A stretch of 55,030 nt of DNA from a bacterium. Its GTDB lineage: Bacteria; Patescibacteriota; Minisyncoccia; 1-14-0-10-42-19. The stretch covers positions 1-55,030 of the forward strand of contig JAUYHD010000011.1 of assembly GCA_030690215.1 (NCBI GenBank). The letters are read 5' to 3'. Made by a program: the position numbers and the translations under genes. The notes beneath the pieces are model-generated. The model worked only from the letters and a program-made list of their open reading frames with translations. It did no database searches and was not told the origin of the DNA. This document shows, piece after piece, positions 44,775 to 54,946 of this stretch (positions are counted from its first letter, which is position 1; each line of letters starts with the position of its first letter).

Positions 44775-47093
44775 TCAATTAGAATCGCCCTCGGACGTTA
44801 TTTTTTCGGGAAACGTACGAGCTGTTTCAGAATCAATGTCTATCTCGCATACTCCGCCGACACACGCAAGCTCTTTTGCGCCAGCCGTGTTATCTTCTTT
44901 TTCGTACGCAACAATCTGAGAAAAATCAACCTGCGGCATACGCGCGGTTAATTCATTATATTTTTCTTCCGAAATTGCCTCATACGGCGCAAGCTGGTAG
45001 GCGTGATCTGACTTTGGAAGAAACGAAAGCCCTCCCAAAATACTCCACCGCTGATACAGCCAATTTGCAGTCTCAATCCATTCATCGCGCATAACCGAAA
45101 CCGTAACCGAAGGGTTGTGCTCGGTGAAATTCTTTTTTACCATTTCCCAATGTTTTAATTGCTCAATTGCGTTCAAATTGACAATTGCCTGCTCCGGCGC
45201 TTTTACCGGAAACTCCAGCACAAATGTCGTCGCAGAACTTGCGTCCTGCCCCACTTCGGAATGATATGGAAATTTTTGATCTTTCAGCATATGAAACAAC
45301 GGATCAGTCGCCGAAATCCGAACGCGGCGAATATAATATTTTGCGTGCCTCGTATGCATGCCGGAAGCCGCATCAACAAGCTGGGATACCGTGCCCGACG
45401 GTTTTACGCATGTAACACATGTGGATGCATTGATTCCAAACCGACGCGCATATTCTTCGTTCGTACGCACCGCGACTTCTTTCATGCGCAGAAGCGTTTC
45501 GGGATTGCGCACTGCAGACGAATCCCATTGACCGGTAATTGAGACGCCAAGCAGCCGCTCTTCCTCGCAATTTTCTTTCCACTCTTTTGAAATAAACGGA
45601 AAATTCGTGAGCGATGACTGATATGTGCCCAACATTGAAGCAAGGCGGGTTTTCCGAACAAGCATTTCTTCTGTGTCTTCTGCTCGCGCGACAACTTCTG
45701 AAAGATTGCAGAACTGCTTTGAACGAAGCACTATTTCACCGCATGGATTCGTCCCGCATGTCCCGTGATGATGTTTAAATACTTTCCATCGGCGCGCGGG
45801 AAGCTGGTTTTTGAGGCTTCCTCGGTTAAAAATACCCCGCTCGCCTGTCCCTGATTGCGCAAGCGCGAGCCATTCCTGCATAAATTCGGTTGCCGTCGGC
45901 CGTTCGTTGTATACTGCGGAATTGTTTGCCATAGAACGCTGGGGTTCGGTGAGATAAAATTGCCCGGTTTTTGCATGGCGCATTTCTTTATCATCCAAAT
46001 CCGAAAGCGAAATTAAAGCGCTTCGCCGTACTCCCCCCATCACGACTACTTCCCCTGTTTTGCAAATAATATCGTGAATATCCAAATTTGAAAGACGGCG
46101 TCCTTGGCGCGAAAATATCTTTGAACGAGAAAAATCCAAAAGCGCTCGAAGCGGCTCCGGCCCCGAACTTCGCCCCCCCATAGTGGCAAGACGAGCCCCT
46201 GCGGGACGCAATGTTGAATAATCAAATGCGATGTCTTTACCCGAGTACCATGTTTTAAGTCCGAGCGTTAATGCTTCTGCCCATCCCTCTTTACTGTCGC
46301 CGACAATATGTGTCGGGAGCGTTGTTCCTATCTGACGTTTTACAATTGGAAGCTGTTGAACTGTCTGTGATTCAACGGAGTAACCGACACCCGTCCCGCA
46401 CATCAATAAATACATTATTTCTGCAAAATCTTCGAGCTTTGAAGGCGCAATGAAAGAACAATTGTAGGCGGCAACATTACTTTTCCGTGCCGCATGCCCA
46501 GCACTCCACAAAAGACGCATAGAGGGCATTACCTCTTGGCGCAACACAGCTTCGCGCAATTCGTTATATTCTTCGGATGTGAGCTTATCGCCAATATTCT
46601 CACGCATAAAATTGATATAGCGATCAACCGTCTCTATCCATGTTTCCCTTCTTCCCTCATCTTCAACCCAGCGAGAATATGTTCGGTAATAAATAAATTC
46701 TGAAAGAGGATTTCTAAAATATTTTTTGCTTTCTTGGGCAAACGCCTGGACATGATCCGGAATGACTTTCTTTTTTTCTCGGATATGCGCGCGCTCGCTT
46801 CGATATAAAATATACGCTTTTGCCGTTTTTGGAAAATCAAGAAGAATAAGACTTTCTTCAACCACGTCTTGAATCGCCTCAATAGAAGGTACCCCCCCGC
46901 GAGGATATTTCTCTGTTAATCGCTTGATTACGCGATCGGCAATAAGCAATGGATCGCGCCGCGTATCACCTTCGCCGCTTGCCTGCATGGCGCGGGATAC
47001 TGCGTTTACAATTCTGTTTTTATCAAAAGAAACTACTCGGCCATCGCGCTTTCGCACGGATTGGACCAAAAAAGACGATGCGTGTGACACCAT
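44775..47093 (-). CDS. nrdJ: Adenosylcobalamin-dependent (class II) ribonucleotide reductase
   Basis: ATP-cone-like N-terminus, MRLLWSAGHAARKSNVAAYNCSF, MCGTGVGYSVE, GTCGTNPCGEI, CVKPSGTVSQLVDAASGMH. Confidence 0.88.
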   Translation of the reverse strand: MVSHASSFLVQSVRKRDGRVVSFDKNRIVNAVSRAMQASGEGDTRRDPLLIADRVIKRLTEKYPRGGVPSIEAIQDVVEESLILLDFPKTAKAYILYRSERAHIREKKKVIPDHVQAFAQESKKYFRNPLSEFIYYRTYSRWVEDEGRRETWIETVDRYINFMRENIGDKLTSEEYNELREAVLRQEVMPSMRLLWSAGHAARKSNVAAYNCSFIAPSKLEDFAEIMYLLMCGTGVGYSVESQTVQQLPIVKRQIGTTLPTHIVGDSKEGWAEALTLGLKTWYSGKDIAFDYSTLRPAGARLATMGGRSSGPEPLRALLDFSRSKIFSRQGRRLSNLDIHDIICKTGEVVVMGGVRRSALISLSDLDDKEMRHAKTGQFYLTEPQRSMANNSAVYNERPTATEFMQEWLALAQSGTGERGIFNRGSLKNQLPARRWKVFKHHHGTCGTNPCGEIVLRSKQFCNLSEVVARAEDTEEMLVRKTRLASMLGTYQSSLTNFPFISKEWKENCEEERLLGVSITGQWDSSAVRNPETLLRMKEVAVRTNEEYARRFGINASTCVTCVKPSGTVSQLVDAASGMHTRHAKYYIRRVRISATDPLFHMLKDQKFPYHSEVGQDASSATTFVLEFPVKAPEQAIVNLNAIEQLKHWEMVKKNFTEHNPSVTVSVMRDEWIETANWLYQRWSILGGLSFLPKSDHAYQLAPYEAISEEKYNELTARMPQVDFSQIVAYEKEDNTAGAKELACVGGVCEIDIDSETARTFPEKITSEGDSN

Positions 47094-47169
47094 AACATGT
47101 GAGATGGTTTATGAATGATAAAGAAATAAATTATTGGAAACGCAATGAAACGGTACGAGTCCGCGCGCA

Positions 47170-48309
47170 TTAATCTTTTCGAGAACGCCTGAGAAACGCG
47201 GGAATCGTATTCCAATCTTCCTTCTCTTCTATTGTATCATTTTTTCCGTTATCCTCTGCAAGTAAGTTTTCCACTACTGCCTTTGTCGCAACCTTCTTTT
47301 GGGCGAAAGCATGAGACCCCTTCCCCTCGGCAAAAAGGCTTTTTGAAATGCTTCCTTCGGGGAAGCCCGAAGCAATCACGGTAATTTTAATCTCGTTTTT
47401 CTTCAATCGTTCATCATGGATCGCGCCAAAAATGACGCGGGCATCCTTATCAATGGCATCTGTAATAATGCGCGCGGCTTCCTGGATCTCCCACATGGTC
47501 ATATCAGGCCCTCCGGCGATAGAGAAAAGAACGCCCCGAGCGCCATCAATTGACATATCCAACAATGGAGAATTAATCGCCTTATGGGCCGCTTCCTCTG
47601 CGCGCTTATCTCCCGTTGCAGTCCCGATGCCCATAAGCGCGGATCCGGCATTCTGCAAAATAGCGCGAACATCAGCAAAATCAACATTAATGATGCCGGG
47701 GAGCATAATCAAATCGGAAATTCCTTCTACCGCTTGACGCAACACCTCATCACACATCGCAAACGCCGAAAGAAATGTCGTTTCTTTTTCAATAGCAGTC
47801 AACAATCGGTCATTTGGAATAATAATCATTGCGTCTACCGAAGATCGTAATCGGTCAATGCCTGCTTCTGAAATTCGGGAACGCTCCGCGCCCTCAAAAC
47901 CAAATGGCCGCGTTACAACCCCAACGGTAAGAGCGCCTTGCGCGCGAGCGGCTTCAGCAACGACGGGACTCGCGCCAGTCCCCGTGCCTCCCCCCATACC
48001 ACAGGTAACAAAAACCATATCAGCGCCTTTAAGCGATTCTTGAATCTCATCACGCGTTTCTTCGGCGGCTTGCCGTCCGACTTCCGGATCCATTCCCGCC
48101 CCAAGTCCCTTTGTAAGATTTTTTCCTATATGAATTTTTTTGGATGCTTGAGAATTATGAAGATCTTGCGTATCGGTATTTACAACGACAAAATCAACAC
48201 CCTTTACCTTGGAGTGTATCATGTGATCAACCGCATTTGACCCCGACCCACCGGTGCCAACTACTTTAATGCGGGCAAATGCTTCAATGTCTGGTTTTAT
48301 GTTTGCCAT
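47170..48309 (-). CDS. ftsZ: Cell division protein FtsZ
   Basis: [38 protein letters not shown]. Confidence 0.97.
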   Translation of the reverse strand: MANIKPDIEAFARIKVVGTGGSGSNAVDHMIHSKVKGVDFVVVNTDTQDLHNSQASKKIHIGKNLTKGLGAGMDPEVGRQAAEETRDEIQESLKGADMVFVTCGMGGGTGTGASPVVAEAARAQGALTVGVVTRPFGFEGAERSRISEAGIDRLRSSVDAMIIIPNDRLLTAIEKETTFLSAFAMCDEVLRQAVEGISDLIMLPGIINVDFADVRAILQNAGSALMGIGTATGDKRAEEAAHKAINSPLLDMSIDGARGVLFSIAGGPDMTMWEIQEAARIITDAIDKDARVIFGAIHDERLKKNEIKITVIASGFPEGSISKSLFAEGKGSHAFAQKKVATKAVVENLLAEDNGKNDTIEEKEDWNTIPAFLRRSRKD

Positions 48310-48497
48310 ACTACAAGAGAGAAACCAATATAACGCATCCTCATAATAAATAAAAAAAATACCCGTTTCAAGGATATTATTACAAGAACATAGAGCAATG
48401 AAAAAATCCAGCCCCCCTCACATATCTCTCGCGATGAGGGATAGATGGCATGAAAAAAAATTCATCCACGGCTATTGCTCTCAGTAAAACGAGCCTC

Positions 48498-49670
48498 CTA
48501 GGGCAGAAAAGCTTTAAACCAGCGCCACAAAAGCGAACCCCCTTTTTCAGAAATGCCTGCAAAAATACCGCGCTTGTTTCTTTCCTCTGATTCATACGCC
48601 AGCAAACAAAGCCCTGTCACTGCCGCAAAGCGCGGGTCAAACTCTTCTGCAAGACCCGATTCTTCTATCGTACGCGCGACTTCAACGGGTAATCGAAGCG
48701 CGCTCCGTCCCATTGTTTCAATATTGAACAAATGCGCCCCTCCGCCCGCAAGCACAACACCTCCCGGCAAAAGACCATCCCTATTAATTTTCTTTAAATG
48801 AGCGCCGACAGATTCAAATATGTCCCCCACGCGCGCGGCAATAATTTCTTCAATCTGTTTTTTATTTGAACCGCGAAACTGCCTATATTCTTGCTTTTGG
48901 CGTTCTGCCTCATCAAGCCCGATACGAAGACCGATTGCGATATCGTGGGTAATCGCTTGCGCGCCGATAGGAAATGCTTTGACCGATACCGGCAAGCCCT
49001 CTTCAAAGATCGCCGAACTTACGGTCCCCGCACCAATATCAAGCGTCATCACGCCAACTTCTTTTTTGTGGTTAGAAAGAATGGCGCGCGAAACAGCCAA
49101 AGGAGAAGCAACAACATCATCTACCGCTACTCCCACGCGCTCGGCGCACGCCGCAATGTGTTCTACGTGCTGGGACAGAGCCGTGATAAATATTGTTTCT
49201 GCTTCAAGGCGAGAGCCGGTAATGCCTACGGGGTTTCGGGTTACCAAATCTTTATCAACCCGAAATAAAAGCGGAAACCGATGAAGAATTTCCTTGTTAT
49301 GATGAGGAACAATGCTTGCGTAGCTCGCGTCTAACACCCGGCTCACATCGCGCTCGCTGATATCTCCTCCATTTGCGTATGGCAACACAATAGACCCGCG
49401 CGCTATCACCGAATCCAAGCTTGTCCCCCCATACGAAAAAAAGGCAGATGAAACCTTCACTCCTGCCATTTTTGTCGCTTGAAAAAGAGATTTTTTAAGC
49501 TGTAATGCTACCGCATCAACGTCTATAATGTCTCCTCGCCTAACGCCTTCGGATCGTACATCGCCAACACCCCGAATCTGCATGCGTCCTGTTGCGTCAT
49601 CCCACTCTGTAATCATCGTTTGGATGCTTGAAACTCCGATATCAATTCCTGTAGCAATGTGACGAGTCAT
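48498..49670 (-). CDS. ftsA: Cell division protein FtsA
   Basis: ATGIDIGVSSIQTMI, VGVMTLDIGAGTVSSAIFEEG, GGVVLAGGGAHLFNIE. Confidence 0.93.
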   Translation of the reverse strand: MTRHIATGIDIGVSSIQTMITEWDDATGRMQIRGVGDVRSEGVRRGDIIDVDAVALQLKKSLFQATKMAGVKVSSAFFSYGGTSLDSVIARGSIVLPYANGGDISERDVSRVLDASYASIVPHHNKEILHRFPLLFRVDKDLVTRNPVGITGSRLEAETIFITALSQHVEHIAACAERVGVAVDDVVASPLAVSRAILSNHKKEVGVMTLDIGAGTVSSAIFEEGLPVSVKAFPIGAQAITHDIAIGLRIGLDEAERQKQEYRQFRGSNKKQIEEIIAARVGDIFESVGAHLKKINRDGLLPGGVVLAGGGAHLFNIETMGRSALRLPVEVARTIEESGLAEEFDPRFAAVTGLCLLAYESEERNKRGIFAGISEKGGSLLWRWFKAFLP

Positions 49671-49671
49671 A

Positions 49672-49816
49672 CCCCGTTAGGCTACATCGAAAAACGTCTT
49701 CCTTGCAAAACCGCAGAATATATTTCGATGTTCACCCTTTATTGTACTTTTACTAATAATACTTTATGTTACCCCGTAAGACGTAAAGGTTTTGCTTTCG
49801 ATGTTGCCATACGGGG
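49672..49816 (+). mobile_element. Type B element, copy B4 (145 bp)
   Basis: CATA-CCCCGTTAGGCTACATCGAAA...TTTCGATGTTGCCATACGGGG-CATA. Confidence 0.85.
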
Positions 49817-50010
49817 CATACATTCAGTATACCGTGCGCCAGAAGAATTTTGCAAAGTGCGCTGTTCTTAAAACGAGCGCCTTTAACATAATAGCGCAAG
49901 TTCAAAGTTCAAAACTCCCGCCAACAGCGACTCGCTTCGCCAAAGCTTGAGCGAGGCGAGGGCTCGCCCTGGGCGGCAAAAGTCAAAACTATATACACAA
50001 TTAATAATTA

Positions 50011-50499
50011 CTACCTTTGCGTTTTACGCTTTGGTTTTAAACTTTTAATTTTGCGCTTTGAGCTGATGTTTTTGTAAAAACGATCAAAAAATTTTTCTTC
50101 CTCCCGTCTCATTCGCTTTTCTTCTTTGACGCTCTGATGGTCGTATCCCTTCAAATGCAGAAGCCCATGGATATAGAGATATAAAAGACGCGCGTGGAAT
50201 GATTGCTTATACCGCTTTGCTTCTTTTTGTATCTGATCCTTGCCCAAAAGAATCTCTCCCGAATTTTTATCAAGCAGAAAAGAAAGGACGTTCAACGCAT
50301 GACGCGGCCCAAAACGATATTTTTTCCCCCTGCGTAATACGCGCCGAACACGGCGCATCTCATATTCCGAAACCAACGCGATACTCACATGGAAACGCTC
50401 CCCTATGATATGTTTTTTGACGGCTCTCCACGGCAACAAACGGTGTCTTTTTGCCGCGACGTTGAGTTCAATCGCCATCGTTTTTTTCTTGGGAGGCAA
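50011..50499 (-). CDS. ybeY: Endoribonuclease YbeY
   Basis: LYIHGLLHLKGYDHQSVKEEKRMRREEEKF, HGLLHLxGYDH motif. Confidence 0.88.
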   Translation of the reverse strand: MPPKKKTMAIELNVAAKRHRLLPWRAVKKHIIGERFHVSIALVSEYEMRRVRRVLRRGKKYRFGPRHALNVLSFLLDKNSGEILLGKDQIQKEAKRYKQSFHARLLYLYIHGLLHLKGYDHQSVKEEKRMRREEEKFFDRFYKNISSKRKIKSLKPKRKTQR

Positions 50500-50944
50500 G
50501 ATGGCTTCGCACCATCTCCGAGACCCGATCTCCGGACGCTTTTCCTTTCAGCACCGGCATAATTGCTTTCATAACATTGCTAAAATCAGCCATGCTTTTT
50601 GCATTCGCTTCGCGTATCCCCTCTTCTATCCGGGACTGCAATTCTTCATCGGACATTTCCGGAGGAAGATAAGAGGAAAGAATAGAAAGTTCTTTTGATT
50701 CTTTTTCTGCAAGGTCTGCCCGCCCTCCCTTTTGGAAACTTTCAATGGAATCCTTGCGTTTTTTCGCCTCGCCCTGCAATACCTCTATCACTTCCTCGTC
50801 AGAAAGCCCTACGTCTTTTTTTCGCAATTCAATTTCTTTATTTGTAATCGCGGAAGAAAGCATGCGTAACGCAGAAAGACGCGCCTCGTTTTTTTCTCGC
50901 AAGGCACTTTTTACGTCATCATGAATAGATTGTTTCAAACTCAT
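50468..50944 (-). CDS. GatB/YqeY domain protein
   Basis: LRMLSSAITNKEIELRKKDVGLSDEEVIEVLQGEAKKRKDSIESFQKGGRADLAEKE. Confidence 0.9.
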   Translation of the reverse strand: MSLKQSIHDDVKSALREKNEARLSALRMLSSAITNKEIELRKKDVGLSDEEVIEVLQGEAKKRKDSIESFQKGGRADLAEKESKELSILSSYLPPEMSDEELQSRIEEGIREANAKSMADFSNVMKAIMPVLKGKASGDRVSEMVRSHLASQEKNDGD

Positions 50945-50988
50945 AGATATACAGGCACAATGGCGCTATATCGAGACGCTTGATACCG

Positions 50989-51243
50989 TTATCGTGTCCG
51001 TGTCTTCTTTTTTAACTTCCCTATCTTACGAAGATATGTGGACTCTTTGAGGCGCGCCATGCGGCGAAGCGCGGACTGTTTTCTCTTTTTGTGCGACAAT
51101 GGACGCGAACGAAATTGGTTTGAACGAGTTTTACGCACGATGCCCGCCTGTTGCGCTTTTTTTGAAAAACGGCGAACAAGCGCCCCGGGTGTTTCATTTT
51201 GGCGCCTCTTTACTTCTATAATTGTCGCGTTTTTTGTGCTCAT
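50989..51243 (-). CDS. rpsU: 30S ribosomal protein S21
   Basis: ALVRRFSKKAQQAGIVRKTRSNQFRSRPLSHKKRKQSALRRM. Confidence 0.88.
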   Translation of the reverse strand: MSTKNATIIEVKRRQNETPGALVRRFSKKAQQAGIVRKTRSNQFRSRPLSHKKRKQSALRRMARLKESTYLRKIGKLKKKTRTR

Positions 51244-51607
51244 GCCAAAAATTAAGGATTACCGCTTTTCACTAATAATTACTTTATATTATAGCCGAGC
51301 GGGATGACTATAATTTTTGAGCACCCCCTCCTTTTAGACGCTATCAGCACTTCGACTGATTCGCTTGCGGAGACGCCCCCATGAACTTTTGAACTTTTTT
51401 AATTGCCGTTCCCTATCCCGCGCGTCCTTCTCGTTTTGATATGCTTCATACTATACGATGCCTCTTATATCTTTTTCTCTTGTATGCGTTTTTGCTCGCG
51501 CGCGCAAATCTTTGGTATATCCCGTATATAAATCCCCATTGGGCAGTTTTGCAAGATATACATAATACATAGCGCTCAAAAGGAGGGGGTGGAGGTTCTG
51601 CCGCCAC

Positions 51608-51949
51608 TCAGACTTCGTCTTCGCGGGCAGACTCGCTCCATCCGCCCATAAGGTGAAGATGCATATGGTCTATCAGCTGTCCTCCCTTTCGTCCTACATT
51701 AAACAATAATTTATATCCGTCAACATGCTTGTCCCGCGCGATATCCCGCGCTTTCAAAAGCATCTTTCCGAGCAACAAAGCATCCGCATCTTCTACTGTG
51801 TCTATTGAGACAATGTGCTTTTTCGGGACAATAAGAAGATGAACGGGCGCTTTCGGATGGATATCCTTAAATACCATCACTGTGTCATCTTCGTCAACAA
51901 TATCCGCTTCTTTTTCTTTATGAACAATGGAACAAAACAAACAAGTCAT
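51608..51949 (-). CDS. HIT family protein
   Basis: MTCLFCSIVHKEKEADIVDEDDTVMVFKDIHPKAPVHLLIVPKKHI...GGQLIDHMHLHLMGG. Confidence 0.93.
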   Translation of the reverse strand: MTCLFCSIVHKEKEADIVDEDDTVMVFKDIHPKAPVHLLIVPKKHIVSIDTVEDADALLLGKMLLKARDIARDKHVDGYKLLFNVGRKGGQLIDHMHLHLMGGWSESAREDEV

Positions 51950-52114
51950 TGTATGCCTTCGATACAAATATACTAATTATACTAATAATGCTAATTTACA
52001 CAAACTTCTTTTTAGCAACCGTGTCAATGCGCACAATTCTCATAGGTTTAAGGTAACGATTCCTAAAATTAAACAATAGCCCCAATTTTACATCTGCCGC
52101 CTGCAAGTATCGCG

Positions 52115-53569
52115 CTACTTCTTCTTTTTTTTCTTTAAATAGTCAAGAAGCTTTGATTGCGGAACGATTTCTTGCATGCCGGTTTCCATATCACGAACGA
52201 TAACTGTGTTATCAATCGTTTCCTTTTGACCGAGGATGATGGAATACGAAACGCCTAATTTGGCAGCAAATCCGAGCTGATTTTTTATATTGTCCTTAGA
52301 AAGAGACGACGCTACCGAAAGACGATTTTTGCGGAATTGCTCAAGCAACAATAAACTTTGCTGTTTTGCTTGCGGCCCAAGCTGTATCAAAAATACTTTC
52401 GGATTTTCTTTTTTTATACCTTTCCCTTTTTGCGAAAGCAATCCTTCTACAACCCGATCAAGACCGATCGCTCCCCCTACCGCCCCTTTCCATGCTTCCT
52501 CTTCCTCTGATTGCGGTTCTTGTATGCCTAAATCATACGCGAGCGAATCATATCTGCCACCGGACGCAAGCGCTAAAGGACGCCCCTCTTCTTTATGGGC
52601 CGGCTTTTCTTCTTTCTTGGGGGGAGGCGCGTCAGCTTCTTTGCTTTCTCCTCCTTCTATATCCGCGCTTTCCGAATCCGCGCTTTCCGAAACCTCTACG
52701 GGAACTTCTTCTTTTTTTTCTTCTGCGGTTTCCGTAAAAATTTCAAAAACAGTGCGGGAATAATAATCAAGCCCGCGAACAAGTTTGTGATCCAAAAAAT
52801 ACGGGATACTTGCTTTATCCAAAAATTCCAGCACCTCGCGGAAATGCTCCTTGCACGCATCACATGCATATTCAATACATTGCGGGGCGTCAGTTGCAAT
52901 CTCCTGGCACTTTTCTTCAACACAATCAAGAATGCGAAGCGGATTTGTTTTGAGCCGACGCCTGCACTCTGTACATAAATAATTCTGCTTTTTACGAAAA
53001 TGCGCCACCAAATCTTTTCGGTAGTCCTCCCTGCATGCCTTATCGCCAAGCGTATTTACGTGTACCATCATTTTTTTAAAACCAAGTTCTTCAAAAACCA
53101 GCATGAATAATCTGATAATCAAAGCGTCGGCAACAGCGCCTTCGGCCCCCAAAATCTCCAAACCGAATTGCCCGAATTCCCGATAGCGCCCTTTTTGCGG
53201 ACGCTCATGGCGAAAAAATGAACCGCTATAATACAGCATGACGGGTTGCGGCCAGGTACGCATACCATGCTGGATATACGCGCGCATGATGGGGGCCGTA
53301 CCTTCAGGGCGCAGCGTTAATGAGTCTTTCCCGCGCGTGCGAAATGTATACATCTGCTTCTCTACAATATCAGTCGCCTCCCCTACGCTTGTCGTAAATA
53401 ATTCGGTATGTTCAATATGCGGCATACGGATGGGACGAAAACCATAATATTCCGCGATTTCGCGCGCTTTCTCTTCAACCGCCTGCCACACCACAGCATC
53501 AAACGGCAAAACATCCCGAGTTCCTTTGGGATTTTGCAATAATTCTTTTTTGTTTTTTGATTTAGGCAT
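52115..53569 (-). CDS. hisS: Histidyl-tRNA synthetase
   Basis: NPKGTRDVLPFDAVVW, TLRPEGTAPIMRAYIQHGM, FRHERPQKGRYREFGQFGLEILG, LASGGRYDSLAYDLG. Confidence 0.95.
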   Translation of the reverse strand: MPKSKNKKELLQNPKGTRDVLPFDAVVWQAVEEKAREIAEYYGFRPIRMPHIEHTELFTTSVGEATDIVEKQMYTFRTRGKDSLTLRPEGTAPIMRAYIQHGMRTWPQPVMLYYSGSFFRHERPQKGRYREFGQFGLEILGAEGAVADALIIRLFMLVFEELGFKKMMVHVNTLGDKACREDYRKDLVAHFRKKQNYLCTECRRRLKTNPLRILDCVEEKCQEIATDAPQCIEYACDACKEHFREVLEFLDKASIPYFLDHKLVRGLDYYSRTVFEIFTETAEEKKEEVPVEVSESADSESADIEGGESKEADAPPPKKEEKPAHKEEGRPLALASGGRYDSLAYDLGIQEPQSEEEEAWKGAVGGAIGLDRVVEGLLSQKGKGIKKENPKVFLIQLGPQAKQQSLLLLEQFRKNRLSVASSLSKDNIKNQLGFAAKLGVSYSIILGQKETIDNTVIVRDMETGMQEIVPQSKLLDYLKKKKKK

Positions 53570-53625
53570 GATAATAACTTAAAACTCAAAACTAAAAGCT
53601 CAAAGCCACATCTTAAAACTAAAAA

Positions 53626-54024
53626 CTAATTTTTCTTTTTAAGGGTTAATACGCTGGAGCCCAACATGCGGGATATTTCTTCAACCTCATTAAGCAACGT
53701 TCTTATTTTTTCTTTATCTGCGTCAGTCGCATCCCTCAATAACCCCAACCAATATTTTGTTTCGTTCGCTGATTTCAATGCGATGATATAAAATTTTATA
53801 AAATCTTTTTTAGAGCTGGACGATTTAGCTTCAACAATATTAGCGCCGATTGAGGTTGCGGAACGCAGTAATTGATCGGCGATGATCCAGTAGGTACGTT
53901 TTTGGGGTAATATTTCTAAAAATTTAATTACATCTATGGAGAAATAATAACAACGATACCGTAATTCGGTTTTACGCTTTGCGTTTTGGTTTTGAGTTTT
54001 TAGATTTGAGCTTTGCGTTAACAT
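53626..54024 (-). CDS. Four-helix-bundle (S23/TIGR02436-like) protein
   Basis: IADQLLRSATSIGANIVEAKSSSSKKDFIKFYIIALKSANETKYWLGLL; start uncertain. Confidence 0.82.
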   Translation of the reverse strand: MLTQSSNLKTQNQNAKRKTELRYRCYYFSIDVIKFLEILPQKRTYWIIADQLLRSATSIGANIVEAKSSSSKKDFIKFYIIALKSANETKYWLGLLRDATDADKEKIRTLLNEVEEISRMLGSSVLTLKKKN

Positions 54025-54056
54025 ATTATATGACAGTCTACCGAAAGACAAAATTC

Positions 54057-54644
54057 CTATATACCAGGAAGAACACCTATGTCTCCCAATGGCCATAACC
54101 GCAAAAGTGCCCGCCCAATAATGAGGTTTTCCGGAAGCGTGCCCCATACGCGGGAATCAGAACTAAAATCGCGATTATCACCCAATACAAAATATTCGTT
54201 TTCTTCCAGCATCCATGTCCCATCCTGCTGATTTGCGTCTACGAAATCCGTTAACGGATCGGGAAATACGTCGCTTCCATTCGTAACTGATACCTTGCCG
54301 TCTCGGATGCGAACGGTATCGCCGGGAACGCCTATAATCCGCTTAATAAAGAATGTTTTCGGATCCCGCGGATACCGAAATATGATTACTTCTCCGCGCT
54401 CTGCCTCGCGCAGAAACCGATACGTAAATTCGTCAATAATTAAATAGTCGCTATTTTCAAACGTCGGCTGCATGGATTCGCCCCGCACAATAAATGGCTG
54501 CGCTACATACATCCGAATCGGCACAACAATAACAAAAACAATAGCAACAAACTTTAAAAAGGACAAGACGGAATAGAAAAACGACCTGCGGTTTTTGCTT
54601 GAATCGTTTTCTTGATATTCGTTCGTATTCTGTGGAGTATTCAT
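54057..54644 (-). CDS. lepB: Signal peptidase I
   Basis: FIVRGESMQPTFENSDYLIIDEF, RGEVIIFRYPRDPKTFFIKRIIGVPGD, YFVLGDNRDFSSDSRVWG. Confidence 0.95.
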   Translation of the reverse strand: MNTPQNTNEYQENDSSKNRRSFFYSVLSFLKFVAIVFVIVVPIRMYVAQPFIVRGESMQPTFENSDYLIIDEFTYRFLREAERGEVIIFRYPRDPKTFFIKRIIGVPGDTVRIRDGKVSVTNGSDVFPDPLTDFVDANQQDGTWMLEENEYFVLGDNRDFSSDSRVWGTLPENLIIGRALLRLWPLGDIGVLPGI

Positions 54645-54946
54645 ATACTATAGCTAAAAACTCAAATCTAAAAACTCAAAACCAAAACGCAAAGCGTAAA
54701 ACCGAATTGAAACATCGTTGTATAAGTTTTGGGTTTTAGCACTGCGGTTTTCCCTCCGAAGGAAAATTCGCCTTCGGAGGAAACTTTTGAGTTTTGAGTT
54801 TTGAGTTTTGACTTTTGAGTTTTGAGTTTTGAGTTTTGAGTTTGTATGTAACCACCATACCACGAAAAAAGTCCCCGAGCAACAAAAAGCGGTAATGTGC
54901 AAGCACATATGGCGGTTTTCCCTACAATGGGGAAATGGCTATACAT

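Noticed and set aside
54780-54845. Possible CRISPR array from short direct repeats
   Set aside because: Uninterrupted 7-bp tandem words, no spacers, no cas genes
54654-54946. Minus-strand ORFs rich in KTQNSKLKTQNS
   Set aside because: Translation of the ACTCAAA heptad repeat, not a likely protein
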